A DNA stretch of 64,000 nt, taken from NCBI GenBank assembly GCA_037042915.1, contig CM073200.1:124001-188000 (forward strand). Reading direction: 5' to 3'. The position numbers and the translations under genes are program-made. Positions 53,889-64,000 of the stretch are shown piece by piece; positions within the stretch are counted from its first letter, which is position 1, and each line of letters opens with the position of its first letter. This DNA is from Auricularia sp. M13 (taxonomy: Eukaryota > Basidiomycota > Agaricomycetes > Auriculariales > Auriculariaceae). The notes under the pieces are model-generated. The model did no database searches. It saw only the letters and a list, made by a program, of their open reading frames with translations, and had not been told where the DNA came from.

Positions 53889-55594
53889 CTGACGAGCCCG
53901 ACGATGCCGAGGAATGGCTTGACCGCGCTCTTGGCCTCTGGTTTGCCGCCTCTCTCACGCTTCCGTACCACACATTACCGGTCGTCTCGCGCTCTGGCGG
54001 TGGCGTCGTGCACAACGCTGCGAGCGCGCGGGAGCGCGCATACAGCCAAGTACCCCGGGGAGGCCCGTTCGCCGCGTCATCAGCACAGATCATGCTGTCC
54101 GACGTACCCGAGCGTCTCACACCGTCGCTGCCCGCCAACGTGCTCGAGGACGGCTCAGTTATTATACCACCGCGCTCGGAGGCGCTACGACTCAAGGATG
54201 CACAGCTGGTGGACGTCGAAGAATACCTACGCACGTTTCAGAAACCGTCTACGCTCGCTGCTAAGCACGTTCCGTGGTTCGTTCGCCAGGCTGCAAAGTT
54301 CTTCATATCAACTCAAGGACGACTTATGCGTCGAGACGAGCACGGGAAGCACAAGATCGTTATCAAAGAACCTACCCGGCGCGTCGCGATCCTCGAGGCT
54401 GCACACGACGACACAGGTCACAAGGGCGCGTTTCCAACGGAGGCGCTCATTCGCGAACGCTTCTGGTGGCCAGGGCTCGCGGAAGACGTACGCTGGTATT
54501 GTTCGACGTGCCACACCTGTCAGCGCCGCACGACGTTCAAATTGAAGATCCCGCCGTCCGTACCCGCCATTGCCACGTTGTTCCAGCGTGTCTACGTCGA
54601 CACTATGCACCTGCCACCGTCGCGAGGCTTCAAATATCTGGTACAGGCCCGCTGCAGCCTCACTTCAACACCTGAGGCGCGCGCGCTGCGTCGCGAGACC
54701 GCGAAGAGCCTTGCTGACTTCTTCTTCGAGGACATTCTCTGCCGCTGGGGGTTCTGCTGCGAATGGGTCACCGACAACGGCAAACCCTTCATCGCGGCCT
54801 TGGACGAGCTCGAGCGCCGCTACGGCATCCGTCACATCCGAATATCGGGTTACAATTCGCAGGCGAACGGCGCGGTCGAACACAAGCACTACGATGTCCG
54901 CGAGTCGCTCATTAAGCTCTGTGACGGCGATATGGCTCGTTGGCACGATGTCTACCACCTCGTGCTGTGGGCAGAGCGTGTAACCGTGCGCAGGACAACT
55001 GGCATGTCGCCGTTCTATATGGCGCATGGCGTCGAGCCCATCATGCCGCTCGACATTGCTGAAGCCACATATCTTGTCCAGCCCCCGGACTTTCCTCTCT
55101 CGACGACAGATCTTATTACACTGCGTGCTAGGCAACTGCAGCGCCGCGAGGATGACCTCGACGTCGTACGGGAGCGCGTGTTGGATTCGCGCAACAAGAA
55201 CATGCTCGAGTATATGCGCCGACATGGCAGCTCGGTCCGCGACTGGAAATTCGAACCTGGCACGCTCGTACTCGTCCGCAACACACGCATTGAGAAGGAC
55301 CTCGGGCTAAAGAAGACTGAGGATCGTTACTATGGCCCCATGGTCGTCGTTCGCCGCCGTCGCGGAGGCGCATATACTGTCGCGGAACTCGACGGCTCTG
55401 TCTCTATCTTGCGCTGCGCTCGGTTCCGCGTTATCCCTTACTTCCCACGCTATGGCATGCTCTACGACGTCGCGGATATATTGGAGGCCGCCGAGGCGCA
55501 GCTGCGACTAATACAAAAGCTTGACGATGACGCCGAGAACGATGGAAACCAGGACGACGTTGCGGACGACGGCGACGACGCCCTCAGGCTATGA
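53889..55594 (+). mobile_element. pol of element 3, 3' part (integrase)
   Basis: Resumes after element 4 with EPDDAEEWLDRALGLWFAA. The integrase zinc module HDDTGHKGAFPTEALIRERF...CSTCHTCQRRT and catalytic-core segments EWVTDNGKPFIAALDELE and GYNSQANGAVEHKHYDVRES are clear. It ends at 55594 with an acidic tail. Confidence 0.88.
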
Positions 55595-55602
55595 CTGCGC
55601 GC

Positions 55603-56546
55603 CTAATACATATACCGGGTGGACCTGTCGAACTCCTCGCGCAACGCTTGGACGAACTCGCGCAGCGTGACCGCCGAATCGCCCCAGTCTCCGCGGACGC
55701 GGTACAGCGCGCCCACGACGCCGACCTCCGTCACGGGCTCCTCCCAGAAGTCGTACTTGCTCTTGATCATACCCAGGCCGCCGTCGAAGTACTCGCCAGC
55801 TTCGATACGCGACCAAAGCCGCTTCTGCTTCTCTTTCAGCCCCTCGTACAGCTCCTTGGCATCGTTACCGACTTTGCTGCATCCGAAGTAATTGACTAAG
55901 ATGAACTGAAATTATTTATTAGAAGTCTCCTGGGCCTCGCGCGCGGCTTACGCTCAGTCGCTCGCAGTCGCGGACGAGATCATGAATGCGCTGGCCGTCG
56001 ACATCGGACCCGGGCTCGTCTTGAAGGATCGAATGCGCGAGCAGCGTGAGCTCAGTGAAGAAGACAGCGGCAGAGGCGGCGTCGAGCGCCAGCTTCGTGT
56101 TTCGAGTGCTGAGACCGACACGGAGTAGGAGGTTGCGCGCGCCGGCAAACGCTCCATCCACGACCTCCTACGGGGCGGTCAGCATCGGTTCGCGACTGCT
56201 GGGCGACTCGACTCACTGAGCCGCTCGCCAGTTCCACCTCGTCGAAGTAGAATTCGCGGCGGGTTGAGAACCGTCGATTGGCGCTACAATCGTCAGTGCG
56301 AGTCACGGTGGGCGACGGCACTCACATCTTCGGGCACACGGCGCGCTCGTGTACTCCGTCGGCGCAAAACAGACAGCCATCTGCGACGTGGGCAGCCTGC
56401 CGCCTCGCAGACGATCTGCTCACCGGGACGATTGCGGCCGTCGTTGTCGCGCGCTTCGCCAGACTCGGTGGGGTTGCCTGCGTTGGGGGTTTCCATGGCC
56501 TCTCACCTCGCCTCGCTCGGATTTTATGATGGCCGGGGACGGCCAT
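55603..56546 (-). mobile_element. Antisense spliced zinc-knuckle gene carried by element 3
   Basis: Lies between integrase and 3' LTR on the opposite strand; its stop is 8 bp from the integrase stop. Four exons with short introns (donors GTGAGT or GTAAGC, acceptors TAG or CAG) join in phase to about 268 aa from ATG 56546. The front is basic; then a CCHC knuckle CLFCADGVHERAVC, then STRREFYFDEVELASGS, VDGAFAGARNLLLRVGLS, FILVNYFGCSKVGNDAKELY and IKSKYDFWEEPVTEVGVVG. It looks whole. The domain beyond the knuckle is not one I recognise, and its sequence is unlike the cluster genes of elements 1 and 2, though the place and strand are the same. Confidence 0.7.
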
Positions 56547-56566
56547 GATTCAAGTACCCCGGGATA

Positions 56567-57343
56567 TGACGAGCTACGCTCGTGGCGACCAGGGGCGCAG
56601 CGCTCCAGCCTGCCATTCCGAATATGGAAGGTTCCCGATTAGGCCGGATTTGCGCTGTCAGCACCGCCACACAGCTGCCCTCGTCCGCGGCACACTGCTT
56701 TATCCTCTAATGCTAGCCTTTCGTCACCTCGTCTACAGTCTTGCACTCTCGACCTCTCGCTAATCCGGCAGTGATAGCCCGGGATGACCGCGACGGCCTT
56801 ATCAAATCGTCCGGCACCATCACCGCGGTTGCACCTGCTCTCCCCCTGTCTGAGACACTTCCCCCTCTCGTCCGTGCACCTTTCCCCCCACGATATGCAT
56901 ACCGATCGCCTCGCCTCATTAATCTGAACACAATCCGATCGTTTCGGCTGCCTTTTGACCATCCTCTCACATCCTCTCCATTCTGCCTCCGCCTGCTGTA
57001 CACGGTCTGAGATCCGGCTTTCCGACAACCATATGCTCGCCTCTAATGTACTTAAACCTCTGACTGCGCATTCTGATCCCCAGAATATACTCTCCCACTC
57101 TCTCTCAGCTGCTCTCAGCCCATAAGTCCAAATCAGCTCCCCCAGCTCCTTCAAGCCATTCTCACAGCGTCAGATCGGCGGCCATCCGTCTGACTGCTTC
57201 CTACTCGTTCCCTATCAACACCTCCTATCTATTCCGTACGCCAGAAGGGGATTTTATCCGTTATCTGTGCTACAGGGCTAGTATTCCTACCGGGTCCCCG
57301 CCCCCGACAGCCTAGCTCCTTCTGCCCCGGAACCTGCGCGTCA
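56567..57343 (+). repeat. 3' LTR of element 3
   Basis: 777 bp; the antisense gene starts 21 bp before it. Confidence 0.93.
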
Positions 57344-57430
57344 GTAGTCGCATGGGTGCCCGTCGTTACGAGGTAGGGCGGTCTCAAGTGTGCGCTGGTT
57401 GGTTGCCTATGGGAGTCGTGCTCCAGAGTC

Positions 57431-58508
57431 GGCACCAAGAGATGCCTAGGCGCTGGAGAAGGCAGAGTCGCTGAAGCTGGAGGAGGCCGCGCACGGAAGC
57501 TCGGTCAGGCTCGTCTCGTTGGCCTCATTACAGCTGCGGGGCCTTCACGGCAAGGATTGCTGTGCCGGAAGCATTGCCGCTGTTGCTGGGCGGCGTTCAA
57601 CCGCTGAGGTTCACTGCCGACCGGCGCCGAGGCGGTTGACCGTTCATGTTAAAGCTGCCATTGCCATTGCCCAATGCCCATATGAGCCATGCCGTGCATG
57701 TTGAAACAGTTTCGCTGCCGACAAGCGTGTTATTGAGGTATTGAGGCCCCGTGCCTCTGTCCAGAGCGCTGCGAGGCCCGTCATATTCAGGCTGTTCAAT
57801 GTTCCAAAGCCATTGCCCACGTCACCGCCGTCCATACCGCTAGTGGCGAACAATCAGGCGGTCGTCTTCGAGCTTTTGGGGCCAAGCGGCGATACTCCAT
57901 TGTGTTATGGTGCTGCGCGGCAGTCTGCTCGCCTGGTTGGCGTCGACAGTCATCCAACCTCCCGCCAACTGCGTCTCCGTGGACTGTTGTGATTTAATGA
58001 CTTGCCTCGCCGGTATGCTGCACGAAGTCGCGGTCACGGCATGGGATTCGCTGGCCTGGATTGCACCCTTCGTCGCTGACCTGGGCTGTGACAAATTGCC
58101 ATTCCTAGTAGGAGCATGCGTGGTAAGGATTGGACTTGCAAAGCACGCAGACCACGAGATAATCTCGCGTGTCCCTTGTTGGAAGACTTCAGCGCGATAA
58201 TGATGATATGGACGGACTGGCCATTGGGACGAACCATTCCAGAGGATGACAGATGCATAGCAGATTGGCAGTTATTCATCTATACGTGCAGGATGAAGAC
58301 AAGTGACGTTCTATGGACAGCAGCCAGCGTTCATGATTCTATTGTCACGGGGTCAGGTCAGCACTGTATATTTTCGTGGAAAATACCACATACAAGCGAT
58401 TGAGACTTGCGGCGAGGGATTGACAAAGATGCGATCTTCGCTGTTGTTAGGACGTGACGTCGTCTGAGGTAAACACAACATACAACGAGTTGGGACAAGA
58501 AGGCCGTC
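57431..58508. other. Region beyond the hAT remnant, no gene seen
   Basis: May include decayed N-terminal hAT sequence. A minus-strand frame (58094-57840) with SQQSTETQLAGGWMTVDANQ looks weakly protein-like, but nothing links it to a family. Confidence 0.35.
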
Positions 58509-60214
58509 TTAGACATGGACCGCTTCTTCGAGACTGGCGACGACATGGTGCTTTGGGTGTACCGGATGCGGTGCACGCAGACCAGCAACAGCATCCTGGC
58601 TAGCAGTGTCCTCCGGGGTTGGAACACGGTCCGAGGATGCTACAGACGAAGGCGAATTGCACTTGTCTTGGTGCCCTTCTACCGTCCCACTCATGCCGGG
58701 AGCCAAACCACCTGCATCGTCTCCTTTGGGGGCCGTCTTTGGCTTCTTGTTTGATGATGAAGGACTTGACGGCCTCTGCCTTTTCTCAGTGACCCGCCAG
58801 TTGCCAGCTGCGCGCAGTACATCCCCTGCAATCGATTGAAGCTCGTCGAGGCGGATTATGTTGCGGAGTTTCATCAGGAATATGTAGAATTTGGTCCAGT
58901 CCTGCAACGATTCGAGCGGCCAAGGCTTAGGATATTTGATGAGGGTGGGTTTCTGAGCTTGGTCTTGGTTATCATTCACCCGATAAATGATGGAACGCAC
59001 CGAGCCCTCCCAGATACCCTTATAGACTGTCACATTATCCTTCGTGATTGCCAGGCCATAGACCGGTCGCTGCCGAAGGCCGACAGGTGAACGATGGAGG
59101 AGAGCAACGAGCAGGTCCATTACAACCTGATTGTGAACGACGATTTTGTTGTCCTTCTTGTACTCGTTGATTAGCTCAACGATGTAGACACCTTCCGCGC
59201 GAGACGATCGATTAATCAGGTGGGTGCTGTCCTCGAGCAGAAGTCGATCGACCTCCGTCAGCTGGTCACCGAGGGCGATCTCGACGTCGTGTACAATAGC
59301 AGTGCCCATGACCACAGTACTTTTTGCGGCCAGGTGCAAAGAATTTCGGAGGTCAGGAGAAATGAGAGGTAGTTGGACAGGGGCTTCTCGTCTGTAGCAC
59401 ATGCTTAGCCGTGAATACATGTAAAAACAGAAAAGGAACACGCACATGAACTCCATAGTCTCGTCATGAGTAACAAACACCAAGTTGATGATGGCGTCCA
59501 CGTGCTGCCTGAGGTTGGCCTCGTTATACACTGCGCTCCTCTGGAACTGCCGATATGTTGTGCAAATGGCCTCAGCATTGCGACAGATATTGTAGGGGTC
59601 GTGGTGTGCTCCATCCGATGTTGTTATGAAGTCGAACATTTGCCTGAGGTCCTCGATATAGGGAGAGAGCCTGGCGGCCAAGGCGGGGAGTAAAGAGGCA
59701 TTCTGCGCAGCGCTAAGTGGGGTTCGAGCAGCAAGCTTGCAACACACCAGAATGCTGCGATCGTATTCCTCATGCAAGAGGACAAATGGTTGCTGATTGT
59801 GTACGATACGCGCATCGAATTGCCTCAACCAAATTGGGAAGGCTTGTAAATCGCCGCATAAGCTACGACTGTCAACAAAAGTCAGCACCACGACGACCGC
59901 ACACACCGCGAAGGTGTATTGCTGCACAGCCATAAGCATAGGTAACATAGCTGAAGAGCGAGGGTACACTCACGTGCGCGATTGTCTGCAACAAAGACAG
60001 TCTCAGTTGGGGTACAGGCTCGGTCGTAGGAGTCTAGAATGAACTCACGCGCTAGAGTCCGCGACGCTGGAATCCGCGGCTGGGGAAGACGCGCTGTGGA
60101 CGCGAATCGGAGGGTGTGAGCACTCGCAGAGATCAGGCTTGGATTAGGCTCACCTTCCCAAGGGTGATGGGTGTAATGGCGTATGTAGTGACTGTCTTGA
60201 AGCGCATATGTCAA
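58509..60214 (-). CDS. Conserved-looking protein of unknown function
   Basis: The main coding region runs from about 59880 to the stop at 58509. It contains DSRSLCGDLQAFPIWLRQF, EYDRSILVCCKLAARTPLSA, YNICRNAEAICTTYRQFQ and HLINRSSRAEGVYIVELINE. A 54-bp intron (GTGCGT...CTACAG, about 59453-59400) probably removes a Phe/Cys-rich stretch, giving EFIREAPVQLPLI; because 54 is a multiple of three, reading through it also stays open. The C-terminus is Ser/Pro/Lys-rich with a nuclear-signal-like SSNKKPKTAPK. The 5' end is uncertain: short exons from an ATG at 60214 (MTYALQDSHYIRHYTHHPWE) with GTGAGC and GTGAGT donors are plausible, but the last junction did not close in frame. Function not recognised. 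Confidence 0.6.
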
Positions 60215-60270
60215 CTGAAAGATGCATGGGGTGCGTAAGGGTCACGTACCGCGAGGTAGACCTGCTCATG

Positions 60271-60318
60271 TCTCAAGATCTCAAGATCTCAAGATCTCAA
60301 GATCTCAAGATCTCAAGA
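60271..60318 (+). repeat. Octamer tandem repeat, 6 copies
   Basis: TCTCAAGA repeated six times without a mismatch, just upstream of the unknown minus-strand gene. Confidence 0.95.
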
Positions 60319-61174
60319 GTCAACTATAACTTGAACTCAGACCGGCGCTTGCCGACTCGGAGGCAACGGACTACGATACACGCAACACATTGCAAGCTCG
60401 TACCCAGAGGTTTGCATTCGTTCGTCCCCATTATGTAGGCCAAATTGGCGGTGAAAATGTAGGTACTGTAGTACTAGACAGACCGGACTGAATCAAAGAT
60501 CCGACGTTTGACCGAGAACATGCAATGATGCAAACCACCAAAGTTCTACATAAGCGCCCACAGCTCAGTCTGCCGTCCTATCAATTGTTGTCCTAGAATA
60601 TAGGTAGGCCAATATTTCCTTTCATATGCCGAGAACGACGTATGAGTGTCTCACTGAATCTTAGAGAGCGCCAGGACGGCATGGAGGCGCTTACTGTAAC
60701 TCCCCTCCTCAAGGCCTCAGTACTTCAGTTCGGCTAAGCAATTAGACTGCAAGATCCCTTGACATAATTCCGGCGCCGCCCTGACGAGATACAGCACTGC
60801 GATCCAGTGGTTCAGATGATAGACGCCAACCGCGCACACACTCGCACAACTCACGAGCCCGGAGATAGCATGCAGGTCCATACATAATATGAAATTGAGC
60901 ACCAGGAGATTTAAGTACATGAGGAGTACTGCACTGCGCGCAGATGCCCCACTGGCAATTCAGAAAGTTAACGGACAACTCGAAGAAATTACACTCGTGC
61001 TATCCACATCCATGATCATAAGTCAAAATGAGAGGAGAGTGAGCATAAGGAGCAGAGGGAGGTCAGAACGCAAAAAAAGGAAAAAGAAAGGCAAAGTCCA
61101 GTCGTCATCAGTCGTGCGGGGGGATCAGGTAGGTAGAACGGTATGTCGGTGAGAGGGAGCATGCGGCAAGCAAG
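60319..61174. other. Intergenic, with a diverged repeat copy
   Basis: No coding frame. 60705-60890 resembles 35057-35230. A purine-rich A/G stretch lies at 61060-61095. Confidence 0.45.
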
Positions 61175-63034
61175 TTACTTGCCAAACCAGCCCTTCTTCG
61201 CTTTGTCTACGCGTGCGTAAGGGGCGGAATGAGTTGGACACTTCGAGGGAATCAGAAGGACTACAGCGTACCAGCGACGGGCGGCGCGGGGTCTGCTGGC
61301 GCAGGCGGATTGTCAGACGGACAGGACGGCTTGGGCGCGCGGGCAGATGGGTCTGTGGGAGCGGGCGTTGTCGGCGCCGGGTCAGTGGACGGTGCAGGTT
61401 CAGTCGGGGCCGGCGTAGGCTCGGCAGGCGCTGGCGCAGGCTGAGTGGGCGTTGGTTCGGCGGGAGGATCTGCTGGCGCTATACACGAGTGCTAGTCAGC
61501 CAGCGCGTTCCATTCCAGCCCGAAACATGATAGCTCACGCGGCGGTGGCGGCGGCGCGTCCCAAGCGCCGGGTATGAGTGCTATTGGGAGCAGCCACGTC
61601 GCGCTCAGCACGACGCCTTGACCTGCGACGGAGATGGTCAGCAAGATGGTGCAGCAGACAGCATTAGAGAACAGACCTTTGTCAAAGCTCTTGATCTGAC
61701 CCCAACTCCACGCGATGAATCCCGCTGCACACACGGTCGGTCAGGGCGAGACGAAATAGACTCTGCGGGCGAAACGCACCAATGTAGCCGATGATAGGCA
61801 CCAGGGCCTTGAGCACACCCACTACTGGGATCAGGGGAACGGGCAGCGAGCTAACGGGGATGTTGTTCACAATCCACGTCAGTGCTGTGGTGATCATGGT
61901 GGCCCGCTGGGCGGTCTCCAGCTCCTTCTGGTCGAGGATGAGCATGATCGGGGGTGGCAGGTAGCTGAAATATCCATGAAAACCAAGGTGTTGGGGTGAA
62001 CGGTTCGCTCACATTCTGAATCCCCACCATGTGCACTTGATGGACACCTTGGTGAGCGAAGGGTACCAGACGGTCACTTCCTGCACGACGACAGAGCGGC
62101 GGCGCTCGAAGGAATCGTGAGGCGGAGGTGCCTGCTCCTGCTTGTGGCCGCCAAAGGGCCACCAGGCCTTCTCGACGTGCGCGGGGTGGTGTATCTCCTC
62201 CGTGAGCTCGACGTTCATGGAGACGACCTCCGAGCGCGCGAGCTCGACCGTGCTCTGAGCGTCGATGATGAGCGGGCCGTAGATCATGAAGCCCGTGCCA
62301 CCGGGCGAGGCGCTGTCCTTGTCCTTGTCGGGCGTGAGACCGAGCGGGTCTGACGCGGACATGAGACGGTCGAGGATGTTCCAGGTGCCGTTCATGACGC
62401 TGGCGGTCGAGAGCAGCTTGAACAGCGACGAGCTGTCGACTGTGCCGCCTGCGCCGGTGCCGGGGTCTGTGCTGCGGCTGGCATCGTCGGACGACGAGGC
62501 GTCGAGCGAGGGGTAGAAGGGCGGGACGGAGGAGAGCAGATTCTGGATCTTGCGTGCCAGCGAGCGCTGGACGGTGGTGGGCGACTGCTCGGGGTCGCCA
62601 GGCGCGGCTGCGGCGACGGAAAAGGCGACGGCGTCGTCGACGGAGGCGGTGGTGGGCTCTGTGGTGGCGAAGGAGCGCTGGATGGAGGGCGTGCGGCGGG
62701 AGGCGGAGGTGTGGCGCGAGATGGTGTCGCTCTCGACGAAGCGGGTGCCGGTGGGCAGGCCGACGTCGCGCGCTGAGCGGTCCTCGGAGACGACGAGGTC
62801 CTCGGGCAGCTCGAGCTCGACGGGCAGCGTCTGGGCGCGCTTCAGCCGTGGGCGCAGGAACTTGGCGCGGAAGCCACCCAGGTTGCGGTTCTCCTTCGTG
62901 TTCTTCTCCGTCGGGCTGCCAGTGCCAGTGCCAGTGCCAGTGCCGCGCGCGCCGTCGCGGTCGGCGTCCAGCGACTTGCGCAGGAACCGCAGCACCGCCT
63001 TGGGCGACGTCGGCGGCGACGCGGGGCTCGACAT
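61175..63034 (-). CDS. Putative membrane protein with disordered ends, function unknown
   Basis: ATG at 63034 (MSSPASPPTSPKAVLRFL). A long Ser/Thr-rich first exon carries a GTGTGTGTG stretch from a GCCAGT repeat, then RKIQNLLSSVPPFYPSL, FMIYGPLIIDAQSTVELA and VTVWYPSLTKVSIKCTWWGF. Later exons give hydrophobic segments: MITTALTWIVNNIPV, VPLIPVVGVLKALVPIIGYI, FIAWSWGQIKSFDKG and VVLSATWLLPIALIPGAW, so about three membrane helices. The next exon is a Pro/Ala/Thr/Glu repeat (PAPAPAEPTPAPTEPAP), and the last encodes DKAKKGWFGK and the stop at 61175. Each intron is short and closes in frame (for example GTCTGT...GTCGCAG and GTACGC...CGTAG). No family recognised; an organelle or vesicle membrane protein is a guess. 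Confidence 0.75.
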
Positions 63035-64000
63035 GGCCGTAAGGAGAGAAGCAACAGGGGCGCCATGACACCCATGATTCCTTAGCTTCCGGCCACATTG
63101 GTCCTGGTCACGTTCTGCTGTTCCGCCCGGTCCACTGCTTGCCAGCCACCACTCACTGCCAGCGCATACGTCGCTCTCGTCGATCCCGGGTGTCACTGCA
63201 CTGTGGGGAAGCAGTGCTCGCGAAGCAGATCCCCCTGAGCTGCTTATCGCCAGGATATTCTCCCCAATGGCTCACAATCGCGTCATAGATTGCAGCGTTC
63301 TGCTCTGGACTGTCTAAATACCTTGCACACGGTTCAGCGCATTGGAGATGTCTGCCACGCTCGCTGTCTTCATCCACGCACTGGATGGCTCTTATACGAT
63401 CATCGTCCACGTTCATGGAGGCCTTGCGCGGATGCAGCTGTACTGGCTCTTGCTGGTGCTCATTTACCTTCGCTAGTTTCACGTACAATGATCTGTCGCA
63501 GCCTAGGGCGCCCAAACCCATACCTTGTCTATTCCTTCCACCAATCCCTCGTCTCCTGGGCTCGTATTCATTCCCGACGCCTCAATGCTCTCCCAACGCT
63601 TCACACATCTCGCGCTGCATGGAACCGTCTCAACACCGAGGTCGCCATGCGCGGACGGGCCACTACTACACAGTTTCCTAGCCGGGACACCAGAATGGGC
63701 CACATGCACACTCTCTCATTGGCGGGGACTGCCAGCCATCGTCCGATCCCAGTCTCACGCGCATCGCGTCCTACTCCTTCCAGCTATGCTGATCAGCCTC
63801 GAGACTAGCAAATCGCACGCTGCCGAGTTGCAGCGCGCTTCATGCTTGATGTCTCATGGTCCGCTGCCGCCAAATGACCGTCTGCAAGCAAAGTCGCGGG
63901 TCTTCCATGGATGTGCGGGCAGAGAATCGCATGCTGGACCCGAACCGCTCATTGATCTATTCCATTTCATGATCGACTGTGTCATTAGGCGTCGCTGGGC
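63035..64000. other. Right end of window, possible short ORF only
   Basis: A minus-strand frame 63521-63153 (122 codons, with YLDSPEQNAAIYDAIVSHWG) looks mildly protein-like and might be an exon of an uncharacterised gene. The rest shows nothing I can support. Confidence 0.3.

Larger units (their letters stand above)
41965..57343 (+). mobile_element. Element 3: 15.4-kb LTR retrotransposon (with element 4 nested inside)
   Basis: Two 777-bp LTRs (41965-42741 and 56567-57343) begin TGACGAGC and end GCGCGTCA, with GTAG repeated outside (41961-41964 and 57344-57347). I find no difference between the LTRs, so the insertion is very recent. Order: LTR, a tRNA-type primer site starting TGGTGACC (42745), a long gag, pol split by element 4, an antisense zinc-knuckle gene, LTR. 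The RT carries FVDD in place of the common YxDD. Ty3/gypsy-like, of a divergent branch. Apart from the nested insertion I count about two or three breaks. Confidence 0.9.
36197..57430 (-). mobile_element. hAT-family DNA transposon remnant, interrupted by elements 2 and 3
   Basis: Transposase pieces on the minus strand lie at about 57430-57344, 41964-40832 and 36616-36197. Recognisable: DKSLSYLVGNTTRWTTHMV, FWDGLEVAANDLEPIAYM, QADQVVLSFAGVF-like helix, FALIFNPYKQLDRFG, and the C-terminal dimerisation domain DPVAVWKQMLTNPTSREL with LLQLTSHQGGNEHVFSDMG. Introns of 46-58 bp split the second piece. The RTGRKN codons at 40832 continue directly as HDELRVAQLLAVPRYAE at 36616, showing that element 2 sits in the reading frame. 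The copy is dead: there is a frame change near 41.53 kb and a TAG at about 36264 before the conserved-looking tail ELDDGALEGSGDEYEG. The N-terminal BED-type region was not found, and terminal inverted repeats were not located. Confidence 0.85.

Noticed and set aside
61851-63098. 415-codon alternative minus-strand frame over the last membrane-protein gene
   Set aside because: His/Arg/Pro-rich out-of-phase reading; the 63034 frame has better composition and joins its exons in phase.

Overview
The window reads as nuclear DNA of a filamentous basidiomycete, most likely an agaricomycete. Genes are GC-rich and dense, with 50-65 bp introns that often start GTGCGT or GTACGT. Recognisable proteins (ERV1, DNA polymerase alpha, RRP4, a ZIP transporter, an F-box protein, an aldo-keto reductase) are eukaryotic. 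The transposons are Ty3/gypsy LTR elements and a hAT DNA transposon. I saw no bacterial operons, plasmid features or CRISPR arrays.

Layout. Positions 1-23.6 kb are ordinary gene space: an MDR oxidoreductase (439-1575), a DUF3632-like protein (1903-2748, minus), ERV1-type sulfhydryl oxidase (3200-3760), a ZIP metal transporter (4143-5474, minus, 4 exons), POL1 (6735-12017, minus, many introns), a frameshifted unknown gene head-to-head with POL1 (12038-12565), an AAD-type aldo-keto reductase (12696-14215, minus), an F-box protein (15492-16544), a membrane/coiled-coil protein of unknown function (17919-20253, minus), RRP4 (21246-22425) and an unknown acidic-tailed protein (22456 to about 23.4 kb, minus).

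From 23.7 to 57.3 kb the window is a nest of mobile elements. One small host gene (23687-35050) has its first intron stretched to 10.3 kb. That insertion is flanked by 176-bp direct copies of the exon1/intron1 junction and holds a solo LTR (24180-33284), itself split by a very young Ty3/gypsy element (element 1, 24407-33026). Next comes a degenerate hAT transposase on the minus strand, interrupted twice: by a small chromodomain-bearing non-autonomous LTR element (element 2, 36622-40831) and by a 15.4-kb LTR element (element 3, 41965-57343). Element 3 carries a further Ty3/gypsy element (element 4, 48274-53888) inside its pol region. From 57.4 kb gene space resumes with two proteins of unknown function (58509-60214 and 61175-63034, both minus).

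Most interesting signals. (1) Elements 1, 2 and 4, which have unrelated LTR sequences, each carry an 11-nt stretch beginning 33-36 nt after the start of the LTR TATA box that is exactly complementary to the bases starting 2 nt past the end of the 5' LTR. This is the layout of Tf1/sushi-type self-priming. Element 3 instead has a tRNA-type TGG site. (2) Elements 1, 2 and 3 each carry an antisense, apparently spliced gene just inside the 3' LTR, encoding a small cysteine-rich zinc-binding-type protein; in elements 1 and 2 the six-cysteine clusters are clearly alike. (3) LTR divergence is inverted in the element 3/4 nest. (4) Nearly all transitions between duplicate copies fall at CpG sites, which suggests cytosine methylation of repeats.
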